A DNA stretch of 64,000 nt from Faecalicatena contorta (lineage in GTDB: Bacteria; Bacillota; Clostridia; Lachnospirales; Lachnospiraceae): contig NZ_QGDS01000016.1 in assembly GCF_003149105.1 (NCBI RefSeq), positions 29,898 to 93,897 on the forward strand, written 5' to 3'. The position numbers were made by a program, and so were the translations under genes. Shown here piece after piece: positions 1 through 8,464 of the stretch. The notes under the pieces were generated by a model. It did not search any database. It had not been told where the DNA came from and saw only the letters and a program-made list of their open reading frames with translations. Position 1 is the stretch's first letter, and every line of letters begins with the position of its first letter.

Positions 1-1
1 G

Positions 2-1702
2 AAGGGATTCAAAAGCCTTTCAAAAGGGCGTTTGGACGTATCGGTGCTTGATGCGGCAGCAATTGGTGTCTCTGTATTGCGCCAAGACATGAAAACGGCA
101 GGTTCTGTTATGTTTCTGCTTGAAATTGGGGAAATACTGGAAGAATGGACGCATAAAAAGTCAGTGGGTGATTTGGCCCGCAGTATGTCCCTGAATGTAA
201 AAAAGGTTTGGCTGAAGTCAGGGAACCAGGAGGTTCTGACAGACACATCGGGAATTATTCCCGGAGACCAGGTGATTGTACATATGGGAAATGTGATACC
301 CTTTGACGGAGTTGTGACGGAAGGGGACGCACTTGTGAATCAGGCATCTATGACAGGGGAAGGTCTTCCGGTCAGAAAGGAAGCCGGGTCTTATGTCTAT
401 GCGGGGACTGTTCTGGAGGAAGGCGAAATTGTAGTACAGGTAAAGCAGACCAAAGGAAGCACCCGCTTTGAAAAGATTGTATCTATGATTGAAGAGTCTG
501 AGAAACTAAAGTCAGCAGCCCAGGGAAAAGCAGAGCATCTGGCCGACAGGCTGGTACCTTATACTTTGGGAGGGACAGGGCTTGTGTGGCTGTTTACCAG
601 AAATGCCACGAAAGCGTTAAGTGTTTTAATGGTTGATTTTTCCTGTGCCCTGAAACTTGCCATGCCCATTGCGGTTCTGTCTGCAATCCGGGAGGCTGGA
701 GAGTGCGGCATTACGGTGAAAGGCGGGAAGTATCTGGAAGCAGTGGCAGAGGCAGAAACCATTGTGTTTGATAAAACAGGGACTCTGACAGAGGCAAGGC
801 CTACCGTAAAAGAGGTTATAACTTTTGGCGGAGGAGATGCAGACGAAATGCTGCGTATTGCTGCGTGCCTGGAGGAGCATTTTCCACATTCCATGGCAAA
901 AGCGGTAGTGAAAGCAGCAAAAATAAAAGGTCTGGTTCATGAAGAGATGCACGCCAAGGTGGATTATGTTGTTGCACATGGTATTTCCTCTTCCATAGAA
1001 GGGAAAAAAGTGGTAATAGGAAGTCATCATTTTGTATTTGATGATGAAAATTGTACAGTTAGAGAAGAAGATAAGGATAAGTTTAAACAACTGCCTGCGG
1101 AATATTCCCATCTGTATCTGGCTATTGAGCAAAGCCTTGCTGCAGTTATATGTATAGAGGACCCTCTGAGAGAAGAGGCTCCTGAGGTGATAAAGGCTCT
1201 CAGGAAGACTGGAATTAAAAAAGTTGTCATGATGACAGGGGACAGCAAACACGCTGCCGCTGCTATTGCAAGGAGTGTGGGCGTAGATGAATATTACTTT
1301 GAAGTACTGCCGGAAGATAAGGCAAGATTCATTGAACAGGAGAAACGTACTGGCAGCAAAGTTATTATGATAGGTGACGGAATTAACGATTCTCCGGCAC
1401 TGTCTGCGGCAGATGCAGGAATAGCTATCAGTGACGGAGCCGAAATAGCAAGAGAAATCGCAGATATTACAATAGCTGCGGACAATTTAAATGAAATCGT
1501 AACATTAAGAATTTTAAGTAAGGGTCTGATGAAAAGAGTCCATACAAATTACCGTTTTATTGTGGGCTTTAATACCGGTCTCATTATACTTGGAATAGCC
1601 GGAATCCTTATGCCTGCTGCGTCAGCCATGCTGCATAATCTATCAACGCTGGGAATCGGCCTGAGAAGTATGCAGGACCTGAGGAAGGATGAAATCAGAT
1701 AA
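2..1702 (+). CDS. Heavy-metal translocating P-type ATPase, 5' end outside window
   Basis: The frame is open to the first base of the window, so the gene starts upstream and the N-terminal metal-binding and first membrane parts are missing. Seen: the actuator-domain TGE (SMTGEG), the phosphorylation motif DKTGTLT near codon 250, TGDS, and the hinge motif GDGINDSPAL. These define a P1-type ATPase that couples ATP hydrolysis to metal export across the membrane. The transmembrane metal-site motif reads SCALKLAMP in place of the usual CPC, so the transported ion is uncertain. A C-terminal membrane pair follows (about the last 60 residues). A strong terminator lies 50 bp after the stop. Family assignment is secure; substrate is not. 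Confidence 0.9.
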   Translation, partial: KGFKSLSKGRLDVSVLDAAAIGVSVLRQDMKTAGSVMFLLEIGEILEEWTHKKSVGDLARSMSLNVKKVWLKSGNQEVLTDTSGIIPGDQVIVHMGNVIPFDGVVTEGDALVNQASMTGEGLPVRKEAGSYVYAGTVLEEGEIVVQVKQTKGSTRFEKIVSMIEESEKLKSAAQGKAEHLADRLVPYTLGGTGLVWLFTRNATKALSVLMVDFSCALKLAMPIAVLSAIREAGECGITVKGGKYLEAVAEAETIVFDKTGTLTEARPTVKEVITFGGGDADEMLRIAACLEEHFPHSMAKAVVKAAKIKGLVHEEMHAKVDYVVAHGISSSIEGKKVVIGSHHFVFDDENCTVREEDKDKFKQLPAEYSHLYLAIEQSLAAVICIEDPLREEAPEVIKALRKTGIKKVVMMTGDSKHAAAAIARSVGVDEYYFEVLPEDKARFIEQEKRTGSKVIMIGDGINDSPALSAADAGIAISDGAEIAREIADITIAADNLNEIVTLRILSKGLMKRVHTNYRFIVGFNTGLIILGIAGILMPAASAMLHNLSTLGIGLRSMQDLRKDEIR

Positions 1703-1752
1703 AAAGTGTTACAGTTCATACTACATCAGTATCTCATAAGCAGAATAATACG

Positions 1753-1789
1753 AAAAAGACGCGGCAGTAATTGATAGCCGCGTCTTTTT
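1753..1789 (+). terminator. Rho-independent terminator after P-type ATPase
   Basis: A 13-bp perfect stem (AAAAAGACGCGGC paired with GCCGCGTCTTTTT) around an 11-nt loop, ending in a T run. It separates the ATPase from the sugar-locus regulators. Confidence 0.85.
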
Positions 1790-1800
1790 CTTGCAGAATA

Positions 1801-1828
1801 TTGGACGGTTTGATAGAATGGGTATAAA
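1801..1828 (+). promoter_or_regulatory. Possible promoter of the first LacI-type regulator
   Basis: TTGGAC and TATAAA are separated by 16 bp, about 60 bp before the start codon at 1891. The match to the vegetative consensus is moderate and no other candidate is better in this short gap. Confidence 0.35.
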
Positions 1829-1890
1829 TGTGAATCAAAAACATGCGGGAAACATCTAAATAGAGATGAAGGCCCGTTACAGGAGATAAT

Positions 1891-3882
1891 ATGGGTGTAA
1901 CAATTACGGAGATAGCAAAAGAAGCAGGGGTGTCGATTGCAACAGTATCTCACGTGCTCAACCACACGCGATACGTAAGTCCTGAACTGGCAGAAAAAAT
2001 TCAGCAGATTGCCGAAGAGAAAGGCTATCAGCCGAAGCATAACAGTGAGTCGGCAGGTAAAAAGTATCGGATGGGAAAAAGCTCGGAGATTGCCTTGGTG
2101 ATACCGAATACATTCAGCATTGTATATACTAGATTGGTAACGGTGCTTTCAGGACTGGCAGATACCAAGGGATATATTTTATGCATCTATCTGTCTAATG
2201 GCGATAAGAACCAGGAAAAACACGTGCTGTCTGAGCTGGTTGCCAACCGCCGAATAGCAGGGATTATTCTCTGCCCGGTTCAGTCGGATAGAAAAGCATA
2301 TAAAAAGCTAATCCAATCGGCCAAACCTTTTGTCTGTCTGGAACGAAAACTGGAGGACAGTGAGTCGGACTCAGTCGTCTCAGACAATGTCCAGGGCGTT
2401 CGGGAGATGATGGAACATCTGATCAATAGCGGACATGAACGGATTGCATTGCTACTGGAAGATAAGTGTCTGACCACGGTGACGGAGCGAAAAGAAGGTT
2501 ATCTCCAGGTAATCCGGGAACACGAAATCGGTTACGATGAAGAGCTGATTGCCTGTATCCAGCTAGAAGAGGAAAAGCAGACCAGAGAATGCATCAAACG
2601 GTTTATCAAAAAGAAAGTCCCGACGGCGATCCTGGCCGGCGGCAACACTCTGACGTTGAGATGCCTCAAGGCGATGGATGAAATGGGGCTTGAATGTCCG
2701 AGGGATATTTCCGTGGCCGGTTTTGGCGATGATGAGTGGTGTGAGCTGATGAATCCATCATTGACCGTCCTGACACAAGATACCGAAGAACTGGGACGTC
2801 GGGCGATTGCAATATTGTTCGATAGGATTGAACAGCGCGGGCCAGAGGAGAGCAGTCAGATCAAGGTGCCGATGGAGCTGACGGTCAGAAAGTCGACGAC
2901 CAGCATCGCCAGGGGACCATTTGGTGAGAAGGTTGTATATCCGGAAGAGAACCTGCTGACCGATCAGGAGATTGAGTTGGTAAAAGCAGGAAACTACAAG
3001 GTGGCAATATCGTTTCACTATACCGGGAATGAGTGGACTAGGCTGCATGAAAAGGCAATCAAAGATTCGCTCAGTACGATGGGAGTCAGGGTACTGTCAG
3101 TGGCCGATGCCAATTTTGATCCGGAACTGCAAAACACCCAGTTGGAAGGGATTGAAATGCAGAATCCTGACGGTGTTATTGCGGTTCCAACCGATGAAAT
3201 CAAGACGGCTGGGAAATTCAAAGAACTGGCGAAAAAGACGAAGTTAGTATTCGTCAACAATGTTCCCTATGGATTAAACAATGACAATTACAGCTGTTGG
3301 ATTTCGGTAAATGAGCGTGAAAATGGTCAGAATGCAGCTCGGATTTTGTGCGATCATTTTACTGGCCAGTGCGATGTAAAGATTGGGCTGCTGATACATG
3401 GTACACCGTTTTTTGCTACCAAACAGAGAGATTTTTTTGCTGAGCAGGTTTTTCGTGAAGAGGGCAGTAATGTGAAGTTGGTCTCGCGCCGGATGTTTTA
3501 CTCAATCGATCGCACCTATGAGGTTTGCAAGCGGATGATTCAGGATCATCCGGAGATCCAAGGCCTGTATATTACATGGGAGCGACCGGCTTTACAAGCG
3601 ATTAGGGCATTAAAAGAACTGGGCCGGGAGGATATCGCGATTACAACCACTGATCTAGACTATGAAATCGCATCTTATATGGCGCGGGGCGAAATGGTTG
3701 TCGGACTGAGTTCTCAGCGCCCTTACGATCAGGGGGTAGCGGTGGCAACGGCGATGGCGAGGGCCCTGATCGGCCGCTGTGATCACCGCTGCATCGGAGT
3801 AGCACCGTATATGGTGAAAGCCAGCAACCTGGAAAAAGCGTGGCGCGAGATATTAAAAACTAAAATGCCGGATATCAGATAG
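1891..3882 (+). CDS. LacI-family regulator fused to a second sugar-binding-protein domain
   Basis: 663 residues, about twice the usual LacI length. Residues 1-50 are a clear LacI helix-turn-helix (TEIAKEAGVSIATVSHVLN) and residues about 60-345 the usual periplasmic-binding-type effector domain. After the linker IARGPFGE, residues 365-663 form a second binding-protein domain that aligns with the transport lipoprotein encoded at 7291 (shared pattern YKV-S-H, SV-DANFD, ALKELG/TTDLDYE). There is no signal peptide, so the protein acts in the cytoplasm. It probably reads two ligands, or the same sugar twice, and controls the downstream transport operon. A close paralogue follows at 4064. Arginines are mostly CGN, unlike the upstream ATPase. 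Confidence 0.85.
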   Translation: MGVTITEIAKEAGVSIATVSHVLNHTRYVSPELAEKIQQIAEEKGYQPKHNSESAGKKYRMGKSSEIALVIPNTFSIVYTRLVTVLSGLADTKGYILCIYLSNGDKNQEKHVLSELVANRRIAGIILCPVQSDRKAYKKLIQSAKPFVCLERKLEDSESDSVVSDNVQGVREMMEHLINSGHERIALLLEDKCLTTVTERKEGYLQVIREHEIGYDEELIACIQLEEEKQTRECIKRFIKKKVPTAILAGGNTLTLRCLKAMDEMGLECPRDISVAGFGDDEWCELMNPSLTVLTQDTEELGRRAIAILFDRIEQRGPEESSQIKVPMELTVRKSTTSIARGPFGEKVVYPEENLLTDQEIELVKAGNYKVAISFHYTGNEWTRLHEKAIKDSLSTMGVRVLSVADANFDPELQNTQLEGIEMQNPDGVIAVPTDEIKTAGKFKELAKKTKLVFVNNVPYGLNNDNYSCWISVNERENGQNAARILCDHFTGQCDVKIGLLIHGTPFFATKQRDFFAEQVFREEGSNVKLVSRRMFYSIDRTYEVCKRMIQDHPEIQGLYITWERPALQAIRALKELGREDIAITTTDLDYEIASYMARGEMVVGLSSQRPYDQGVAVATAMARALIGRCDHRCIGVAPYMVKASNLEKAWREILKTKMPDIR

Positions 3883-3889
3883 AAGGCTA

Positions 3890-3923
3890 AAACAGACATA
3901 TCCAAGTGAATATGTCTGTTTTT
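3890..3923 (+). terminator. Terminator after first regulator
   Basis: AAAACAGACATA pairs with TATGTCTGTTTT around a 10-nt loop, followed by further T residues. The two regulators are therefore probably separate transcription units. Confidence 0.8.
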
Positions 3924-4001
3924 ATATAAAAAAATAATTATAATTGCGGTTTTTTAAAGAAGTTAGATAGAGACGAAAAAAATCATGAGAAACAAATTGA
4001 C

Positions 4002-4039
4002 ATTTTAGTTAAAATGAGCTATTTTAGCTTATATAAAAT
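4002..4039 (+). promoter_or_regulatory. Candidate operator cluster upstream of second regulator
   Basis: Two adjacent palindromes lie 25-60 bp before the start at 4064: ATTTTA-GT-TAAAAT (4002-4015) and AGCTA-TTT-TAGCT (4017-4029), then a further TAAAAT half at 4034. The first motif recurs near the alcohol dehydrogenase start (6214 and 6323). Palindromes of this kind suit LacI-type dimers, so autoregulation is a reasonable inference. Confidence 0.4.
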
Positions 4040-4063
4040 CAATTTAACGGACAGGGAGAATGC

Positions 4064-6046
4064 ATGAAAGTAACGATGAGAGAAATAGCAGAGGAAGCCG
4101 GTGTATCGATTGCAACGGTTTCCTTTGCCTTAAACCGGACCCGCTATGTCAGTCCGGAATTAGTAGAGCGTATTGAGCAGGTTGCACAAAGTAAAGGCTA
4201 TCGAATCCAAACGCAGAAAAAGAAGCAGTTTCACAGTGGCAAGCTATCGGAGATAGCGCTGGTCATTCCGAGCGTCAAAAGTGATTTTTACGCCCATTTG
4301 ATGACCGGAGTTTCGCGCTATGCATCGGAAAAAGGATATTTAACTTCGGTTCATGTTACCAGTGATGACCGCGAGCAGGAGCGGCGCGTATTGCAGGAGA
4401 TCATCAGCAACAACCGGATTGCGGGAATTATTCTGGCTCCGGCCAGTGAAGAACGGAGTACATATGAGAAGCTGCTACAGGTCGGATCACCGCTGATCTG
4501 CATCGAGCGAACCATTGTCGGCGCGGATGTTGGGGCAGTATTATCCGATAATGAAGATGGTGTATATAAAGGGATGGAGTATCTGATCAAACGTGGTCAT
4601 GAGAATATTGCGATTTTACTCGAAGACAAACATATGTCGTGTGTTGAGGAGCGGACGGAAGGGTATCAGAAAGCACTGGAACAGTACCATATTCCTTTCC
4701 GCCAGGAATTAGTGGTGTCAGTGAATCCGTACCATCAGACAGAAATGTTTGATAAAGTAGATTTGCTGTTTAAGTGTGAGGCACCGACAGCCATCTTTGC
4801 AGCCGGAAATAAATTGACGCTGAATTTACTGCGGATGCTGGCAAAACTGGAGAAAGCATATTCTGCAGATATCTCCATCATTGGTTTTGGTGATGCACAG
4901 TGGTGTGATATGATCCGGCCATCGCTGACCTGTCTCAGGCAGGATCAGGAGCGGATCAGCCGGGAAGCAGTCCGCTGCACTATCGAACAGATCGCGGTGG
5001 GCAGCGGCCCGGACATCGGAACGAAACGGATTCCGATGGAATTGTGGATTGGTGATTCGGTACAGAATATTGCCCGGGGACCATTTGGTGAACGATCCGA
5101 ATACCCAGGCGAGATTGTGCTGTCAGAAGAAGATTCGACGCGGCTCAAACTAGGCCGCTATAAAGTTGGAATTTCATTTCACTATGGCGGAGATGATTGG
5201 ACGACACTTCATGAGCGTGCACTGGTTGAAACCCTGAATGGATATGGCATTCAGGTCCTCTCAGTGATGGATGCACACTTTGATGCCAAACTGCAGGAAG
5301 CGCAGTTAAAAGGGCTGATGATGCAGAATCCGGATGTCATCATCGCTGTACCGGTTGAGGAAGAAAAAACTGCCAGTGTGTTTAAAGAAGTGGCGGAGAA
5401 AACCAAACTGGTGTTGATCAACAGCATGCCCAAAGGCTTTACCAGAGATGACTATGCATGTTGGATATCGGTTAATGAACGCGAGAATGGCGAGAGCGCG
5501 GCCCGGATCCTGGGGGATTACTTTGTCAATAAAGGCAGCGGAAAAGTGGCCATGCTGATACACGGTGCAGAATACTTTGCGACCAAGCAACGGGATTTTT
5601 TTGCCCGGCAAACCTTAGAAGAAGATTATCCGGGGATCGAAATTATAGCTAGTGAATCATTTGGTAAAATTGAGAATGCCTATCAGGCATGTTATACCAT
5701 GATGGAATCGAACCCGGAGATTGAGGGAATCTACGTGACCTGGGAGCGGCCGGCGCTGGAGGCAATCCGGGCGCTTAAAGATATGGGCCGGCAGGATGTT
5801 GTAATCTCGACGACCGATCTTGACTATGAAATTGCCAGAATGCTGTGGCATGATGACATGGTCATCGGCCTCAGTTCACAGCGTCCGTATGACCAGGGAG
5901 TGACCGCTGCGATTGAAACCGCGAAAGTTTTGTTGGGCAAACAAAACAGTAAATGCATCGGCGTGTCGCCTTATCGAATAAACAAAGAAAACCTGGAAAA
6001 AGCATGGAAAGATCTGAAGAGAACCAAAATGCCGGATTTTAGTTAA
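4064..6046 (+). CDS. Second LacI-family regulator fused to a sugar-binding-protein domain
   Basis: 660 residues, paralogous to the protein at 1891 over its whole length. A LacI helix-turn-helix (REIAEEAGVSIATVSFALN) is followed by an effector domain to about residue 340, the linker IARGPFGE, and a second binding-protein domain (about 360-660) related to the lipoprotein at 7291. The last domain keeps the WERPALEAIRALK and TTDLDYE blocks found in its twin. No membrane segment or export signal is present, so the binding domain is a cytoplasmic sensor rather than a transport component. It sits directly before the promoter of the catabolic operon. Two similar but diverged copies suggest separate targets or heteromers. 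Confidence 0.85.
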   Translation: MKVTMREIAEEAGVSIATVSFALNRTRYVSPELVERIEQVAQSKGYRIQTQKKKQFHSGKLSEIALVIPSVKSDFYAHLMTGVSRYASEKGYLTSVHVTSDDREQERRVLQEIISNNRIAGIILAPASEERSTYEKLLQVGSPLICIERTIVGADVGAVLSDNEDGVYKGMEYLIKRGHENIAILLEDKHMSCVEERTEGYQKALEQYHIPFRQELVVSVNPYHQTEMFDKVDLLFKCEAPTAIFAAGNKLTLNLLRMLAKLEKAYSADISIIGFGDAQWCDMIRPSLTCLRQDQERISREAVRCTIEQIAVGSGPDIGTKRIPMELWIGDSVQNIARGPFGERSEYPGEIVLSEEDSTRLKLGRYKVGISFHYGGDDWTTLHERALVETLNGYGIQVLSVMDAHFDAKLQEAQLKGLMMQNPDVIIAVPVEEEKTASVFKEVAEKTKLVLINSMPKGFTRDDYACWISVNERENGESAARILGDYFVNKGSGKVAMLIHGAEYFATKQRDFFARQTLEEDYPGIEIIASESFGKIENAYQACYTMMESNPEIEGIYVTWERPALEAIRALKDMGRQDVVISTTDLDYEIARMLWHDDMVIGLSSQRPYDQGVTAAIETAKVLLGKQNSKCIGVSPYRINKENLEKAWKDLKRTKMPDFS

Positions 6047-6057
6047 AAAAATACTCG

Positions 6058-6093
6058 AAAAACACATGTTTTTACGTAAAAACATGTGTTTTT
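6058..6093 (+). terminator. Perfect 36-nt palindrome, bidirectional-type terminator
   Basis: Each arm is 18 nt (AAAAACACATGTTTTTAC and its exact complement), ending in a T run, 12 bp after the second regulator's stop. Confidence 0.8.
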
Positions 6094-6114
6094 TATTTAA
6101 TCAAAGAAAATCCA

Positions 6115-6143
6115 TTGACGATAAAATAGACTGATGTTATATT
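6115..6143 (+). promoter_or_regulatory. Promoter of the sugar catabolic operon
   Basis: TTGACG and TATATT are separated by exactly 17 bp, a strong vegetative-type promoter just after the terminator and about 100 bp before the dehydrogenase. The leader contains the palindrome at 6214, so repression by roadblock is possible. Confidence 0.65.
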
Positions 6144-6213
6144 TTACACAAATAGACAGTAAAAGTAATCTTTTTGTAGTAAAAACAACGAAAACAAGAA
6201 CTGGGAAAGGTTA

Positions 6214-6227
6214 TTTTTAACTAAAAA
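6214..6227 (+). promoter_or_regulatory. Candidate operator TTTTTA-AC-TAAAAA
   Basis: A perfect 6-bp-arm palindrome with a 2-bp centre immediately before the ribosome site of the dehydrogenase. A related TTTTA-GT-TAAAA copy lies inside the gene at 6323-6334, and another before the second regulator at 4002. The shared form suggests a common regulator, probably one of the two LacI-type proteins. Confidence 0.4.
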
Positions 6228-6243
6228 GAAAGGAGTGATGGCA

Positions 6244-7272
6244 GTGCTTGCAGCTAAATTGCCGTGTAAAGAAACCATTAAAGTGCTCGAAGAACCGATT
6301 CCGGTTCCAAAGAAAGGGGAGGTTTTAGTTAAAATGAAGGCATCAGCCCTCTGCCGCAGTGATTTGCATCGCTATCATGGCGTAGCGATTTTTGATGAGG
6401 ATGATGAAGCGGCAAATATAACGCCGGGACATGAGCCCTGTGGGATTGTAGAGACGCTTGGTGAAGGAGTAACAAGAGTGAAAAAGGGGGACCGGGTGGC
6501 GGTATACCTGGGACTAGGCTGTGGGATTTGCCCGGATTGCCTGCGCGGCGATATCATGCTGTGCCCTGAATTTGGATGCATCGGCTTTGCCGTAAACGGA
6601 GCCCATGCGGATTACATGACGATTCCGGAAGAGAATTGTCTGTTACTTCCGGAAGGAATGGATTACATAACCGGAGCACTTGCTACTGACGTTGGTGGAA
6701 CCTTATATACGGCTTGTAAAAGAGTAGAACTTAATGGAACCAAAACAGTCGTCATCATCGGCTGTGGACCGATGGGCAGCGGCGGCATCTTAATGGCCAA
6801 GGGCTTTGGCGCAGCTGTGATTGCAGTTGACACCGATGATGAAAGACTGAAAATGGCAGCTGAGCTTGGTGCCGATCATGTTATCAATCCGATTAAAGAC
6901 AATACCGATCAGATTGTCAAAAAAATTACCGGCGGCGTCGGAGCTGATGCCGCAATTGTAACTGCCGGTGGCAGCGTACCACTTAATTCAGCCCTGAACG
7001 TAATTCGGACCAAAGGCCAGGTGGCCCTGATTGCCGAATCGAATGAAGCGGTGATCGATCCCAGCAATCAGTTCGTCAGAACACTTGCTGAGCTAAAAGG
7101 GTGCTGGTATTTCAACCGCGGAGACTGGGAAGAGATTGCCAATTTTATCGTTGATAAGAAGATTGATCTAAACAAAATCTCCAGTCACACCTATCCAATC
7201 TCAGAAGCAGCAACGGCATTTCCGTTGTTTGATTCAGGAAAGACACAAAAAGTAGTTTTTGTTTGGGAATAA
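6244..7272 (+). CDS. Zinc-dependent medium-chain alcohol/polyol dehydrogenase
   Basis: Oxidises a hydroxyl group of a sugar or polyol using NAD(P). Seen: catalytic-zinc ligands in ALCRSDLH and GHEPCG, a structural-zinc loop with four cysteines (GCGICPDCLRGDIMLCP), and the Rossmann motif GCGPMG near residue 175. Length (about 342) is normal. The GTG at 6244 sits 8 nt from AGGAG; an in-frame ATG at 6238 and GTG at 6235 are too close to that site. It is the first gene of the operon with the ABC importer, Gfo/Idh/MocA enzyme and TIM-barrel enzymes, so it probably oxidises the imported sugar or glycoside. Compare YcjQ of E. coli. Confidence 0.88.
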   Translation: MLAAKLPCKETIKVLEEPIPVPKKGEVLVKMKASALCRSDLHRYHGVAIFDEDDEAANITPGHEPCGIVETLGEGVTRVKKGDRVAVYLGLGCGICPDCLRGDIMLCPEFGCIGFAVNGAHADYMTIPEENCLLLPEGMDYITGALATDVGGTLYTACKRVELNGTKTVVIIGCGPMGSGGILMAKGFGAAVIAVDTDDERLKMAAELGADHVINPIKDNTDQIVKKITGGVGADAAIVTAGGSVPLNSALNVIRTKGQVALIAESNEAVIDPSNQFVRTLAELKGCWYFNRGDWEEIANFIVDKKIDLNKISSHTYPISEAATAFPLFDSGKTQKVVFVWE

Positions 7273-7290
7273 GAAAAGGAGGAAGGTATT

Positions 7291-8454
7291 ATGAAGAGAA
7301 AAGTAATAGCAATATTATTGTGTGTTGGGTTAGTCGCAGGAATGTTAAGCGGGTGCGGATCTGAGACAGATTCAAAACCAGCTGCTGAGACGGAGAAGAA
7401 ATCAGAAGTCAATGCGGATGATTACCCCGAACTGGATCTGAAGCCAACCGAGGCGCTGAGTGTCAGCACCGAGGGTGTGAAAGCGGTAGCTCCTTCTGCG
7501 TTCACCATAACCGATGAAGAAGCAAAGAAATTAAAAGAAGGCAATTACAAGGTAGCATTTTCTTATCATACCCAGAGCGATACTTGTAATCAAACCAAAG
7601 TAGCTTCAGCGACCAAAATGCTGGAAGACTGGGGAATTGAAGTGGTTTCTGTAACCGATGCAAACTTTGATGCGGCGACACAGACCGACCAGATTGAAAG
7701 CATCATGGCAAAAAAGCCAGATGTTCTGTTTGTTATGCCTTATGATGCAGATGCCTGCGCTTCAGTACTGAATGCGAATGTAAAGAATACCGATACCAAA
7801 CTGGTATTTATGGAAAATGTAGCATCTGGTTTTAAAGCTGGCGAGGATTATGTCGGCTGTGCCAGCTCTGACAGCTATGGTAATGGGAAGGCCTGTGCGG
7901 ATATTATGGCAAAAGAAATCGGCTATCAGGGTAAAGTAGCGATTATGTTTTATGACCTGGTATACCCGGTAACCAATGAACGCGACCGTGGCTTTAAGGA
8001 AACAATCGAAAACGATTACCCAAAGATTGAAATTGTTATGGAGGCTGGTTTTACCGATCCGAGTGATACAGGTACTGTTGCCGATGCGATTCTGGCAAAA
8101 CACTCTGATTTGGATGGCATCTACGCATCCTGGGATATTCCGGCTGAAGGTGCAATCGCATCAGCGAATTCACTGGGAATGAACGATTTGATTATTACTT
8201 GCTGCGATCTCGGAGATACAGCGGCGAAGAGTATTGCGGAAGATGGTATGATCCGCGGCGCCGGTGCGCCTCGTTCACCAGAACAGGGGGAAGCAGAAGC
8301 ATTAATCGCGGCTTACGCATTATTGGGAAAAGAACTGCCTTCGACTTTCGTAACGCCGCCAGCTCTACCAGTTGTGAAATCAAACGTGCTTGAGTCATAT
8401 AAGACCAGCTATGGAGTGGAAGCACCAGACTGGTTAAAAGATATAGCGAAATAG
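7291..8454 (+). CDS. Sugar ABC transporter substrate-binding lipoprotein
   Basis: Captures the sugar outside the membrane for the importer encoded next. An N-terminal signal ends in the lipobox LSGC (cysteine at residue 22), giving a lipid-anchored protein. A ribose/galactose-type binding fold follows (pattern YKVAFSYHTQ, SVTDANFD, PDVLFVMPYD). A Ser/Glu/Lys-rich linker sits at about residues 24-65. The mature domain is homologous to the C-terminal domains of both regulators at 1891 and 4064. The gene lies 18 bp after the dehydrogenase and 10 bp before the ATPase, so it is in one operon. Confidence 0.92.
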   Translation: MKRKVIAILLCVGLVAGMLSGCGSETDSKPAAETEKKSEVNADDYPELDLKPTEALSVSTEGVKAVAPSAFTITDEEAKKLKEGNYKVAFSYHTQSDTCNQTKVASATKMLEDWGIEVVSVTDANFDAATQTDQIESIMAKKPDVLFVMPYDADACASVLNANVKNTDTKLVFMENVASGFKAGEDYVGCASSDSYGNGKACADIMAKEIGYQGKVAIMFYDLVYPVTNERDRGFKETIENDYPKIEIVMEAGFTDPSDTGTVADAILAKHSDLDGIYASWDIPAEGAIASANSLGMNDLIITCCDLGDTAAKSIAEDGMIRGAGAPRSPEQGEAEALIAAYALLGKELPSTFVTPPALPVVKSNVLESYKTSYGVEAPDWLKDIAK

Positions 8455-8464
8455 AGGTGAACCA

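Noticed and set aside
626..1252. Long minus-strand frames within the P-type ATPase gene
   Set aside because: They are shadows of a well-supported gene with all catalytic motifs and have no ribosome sites.
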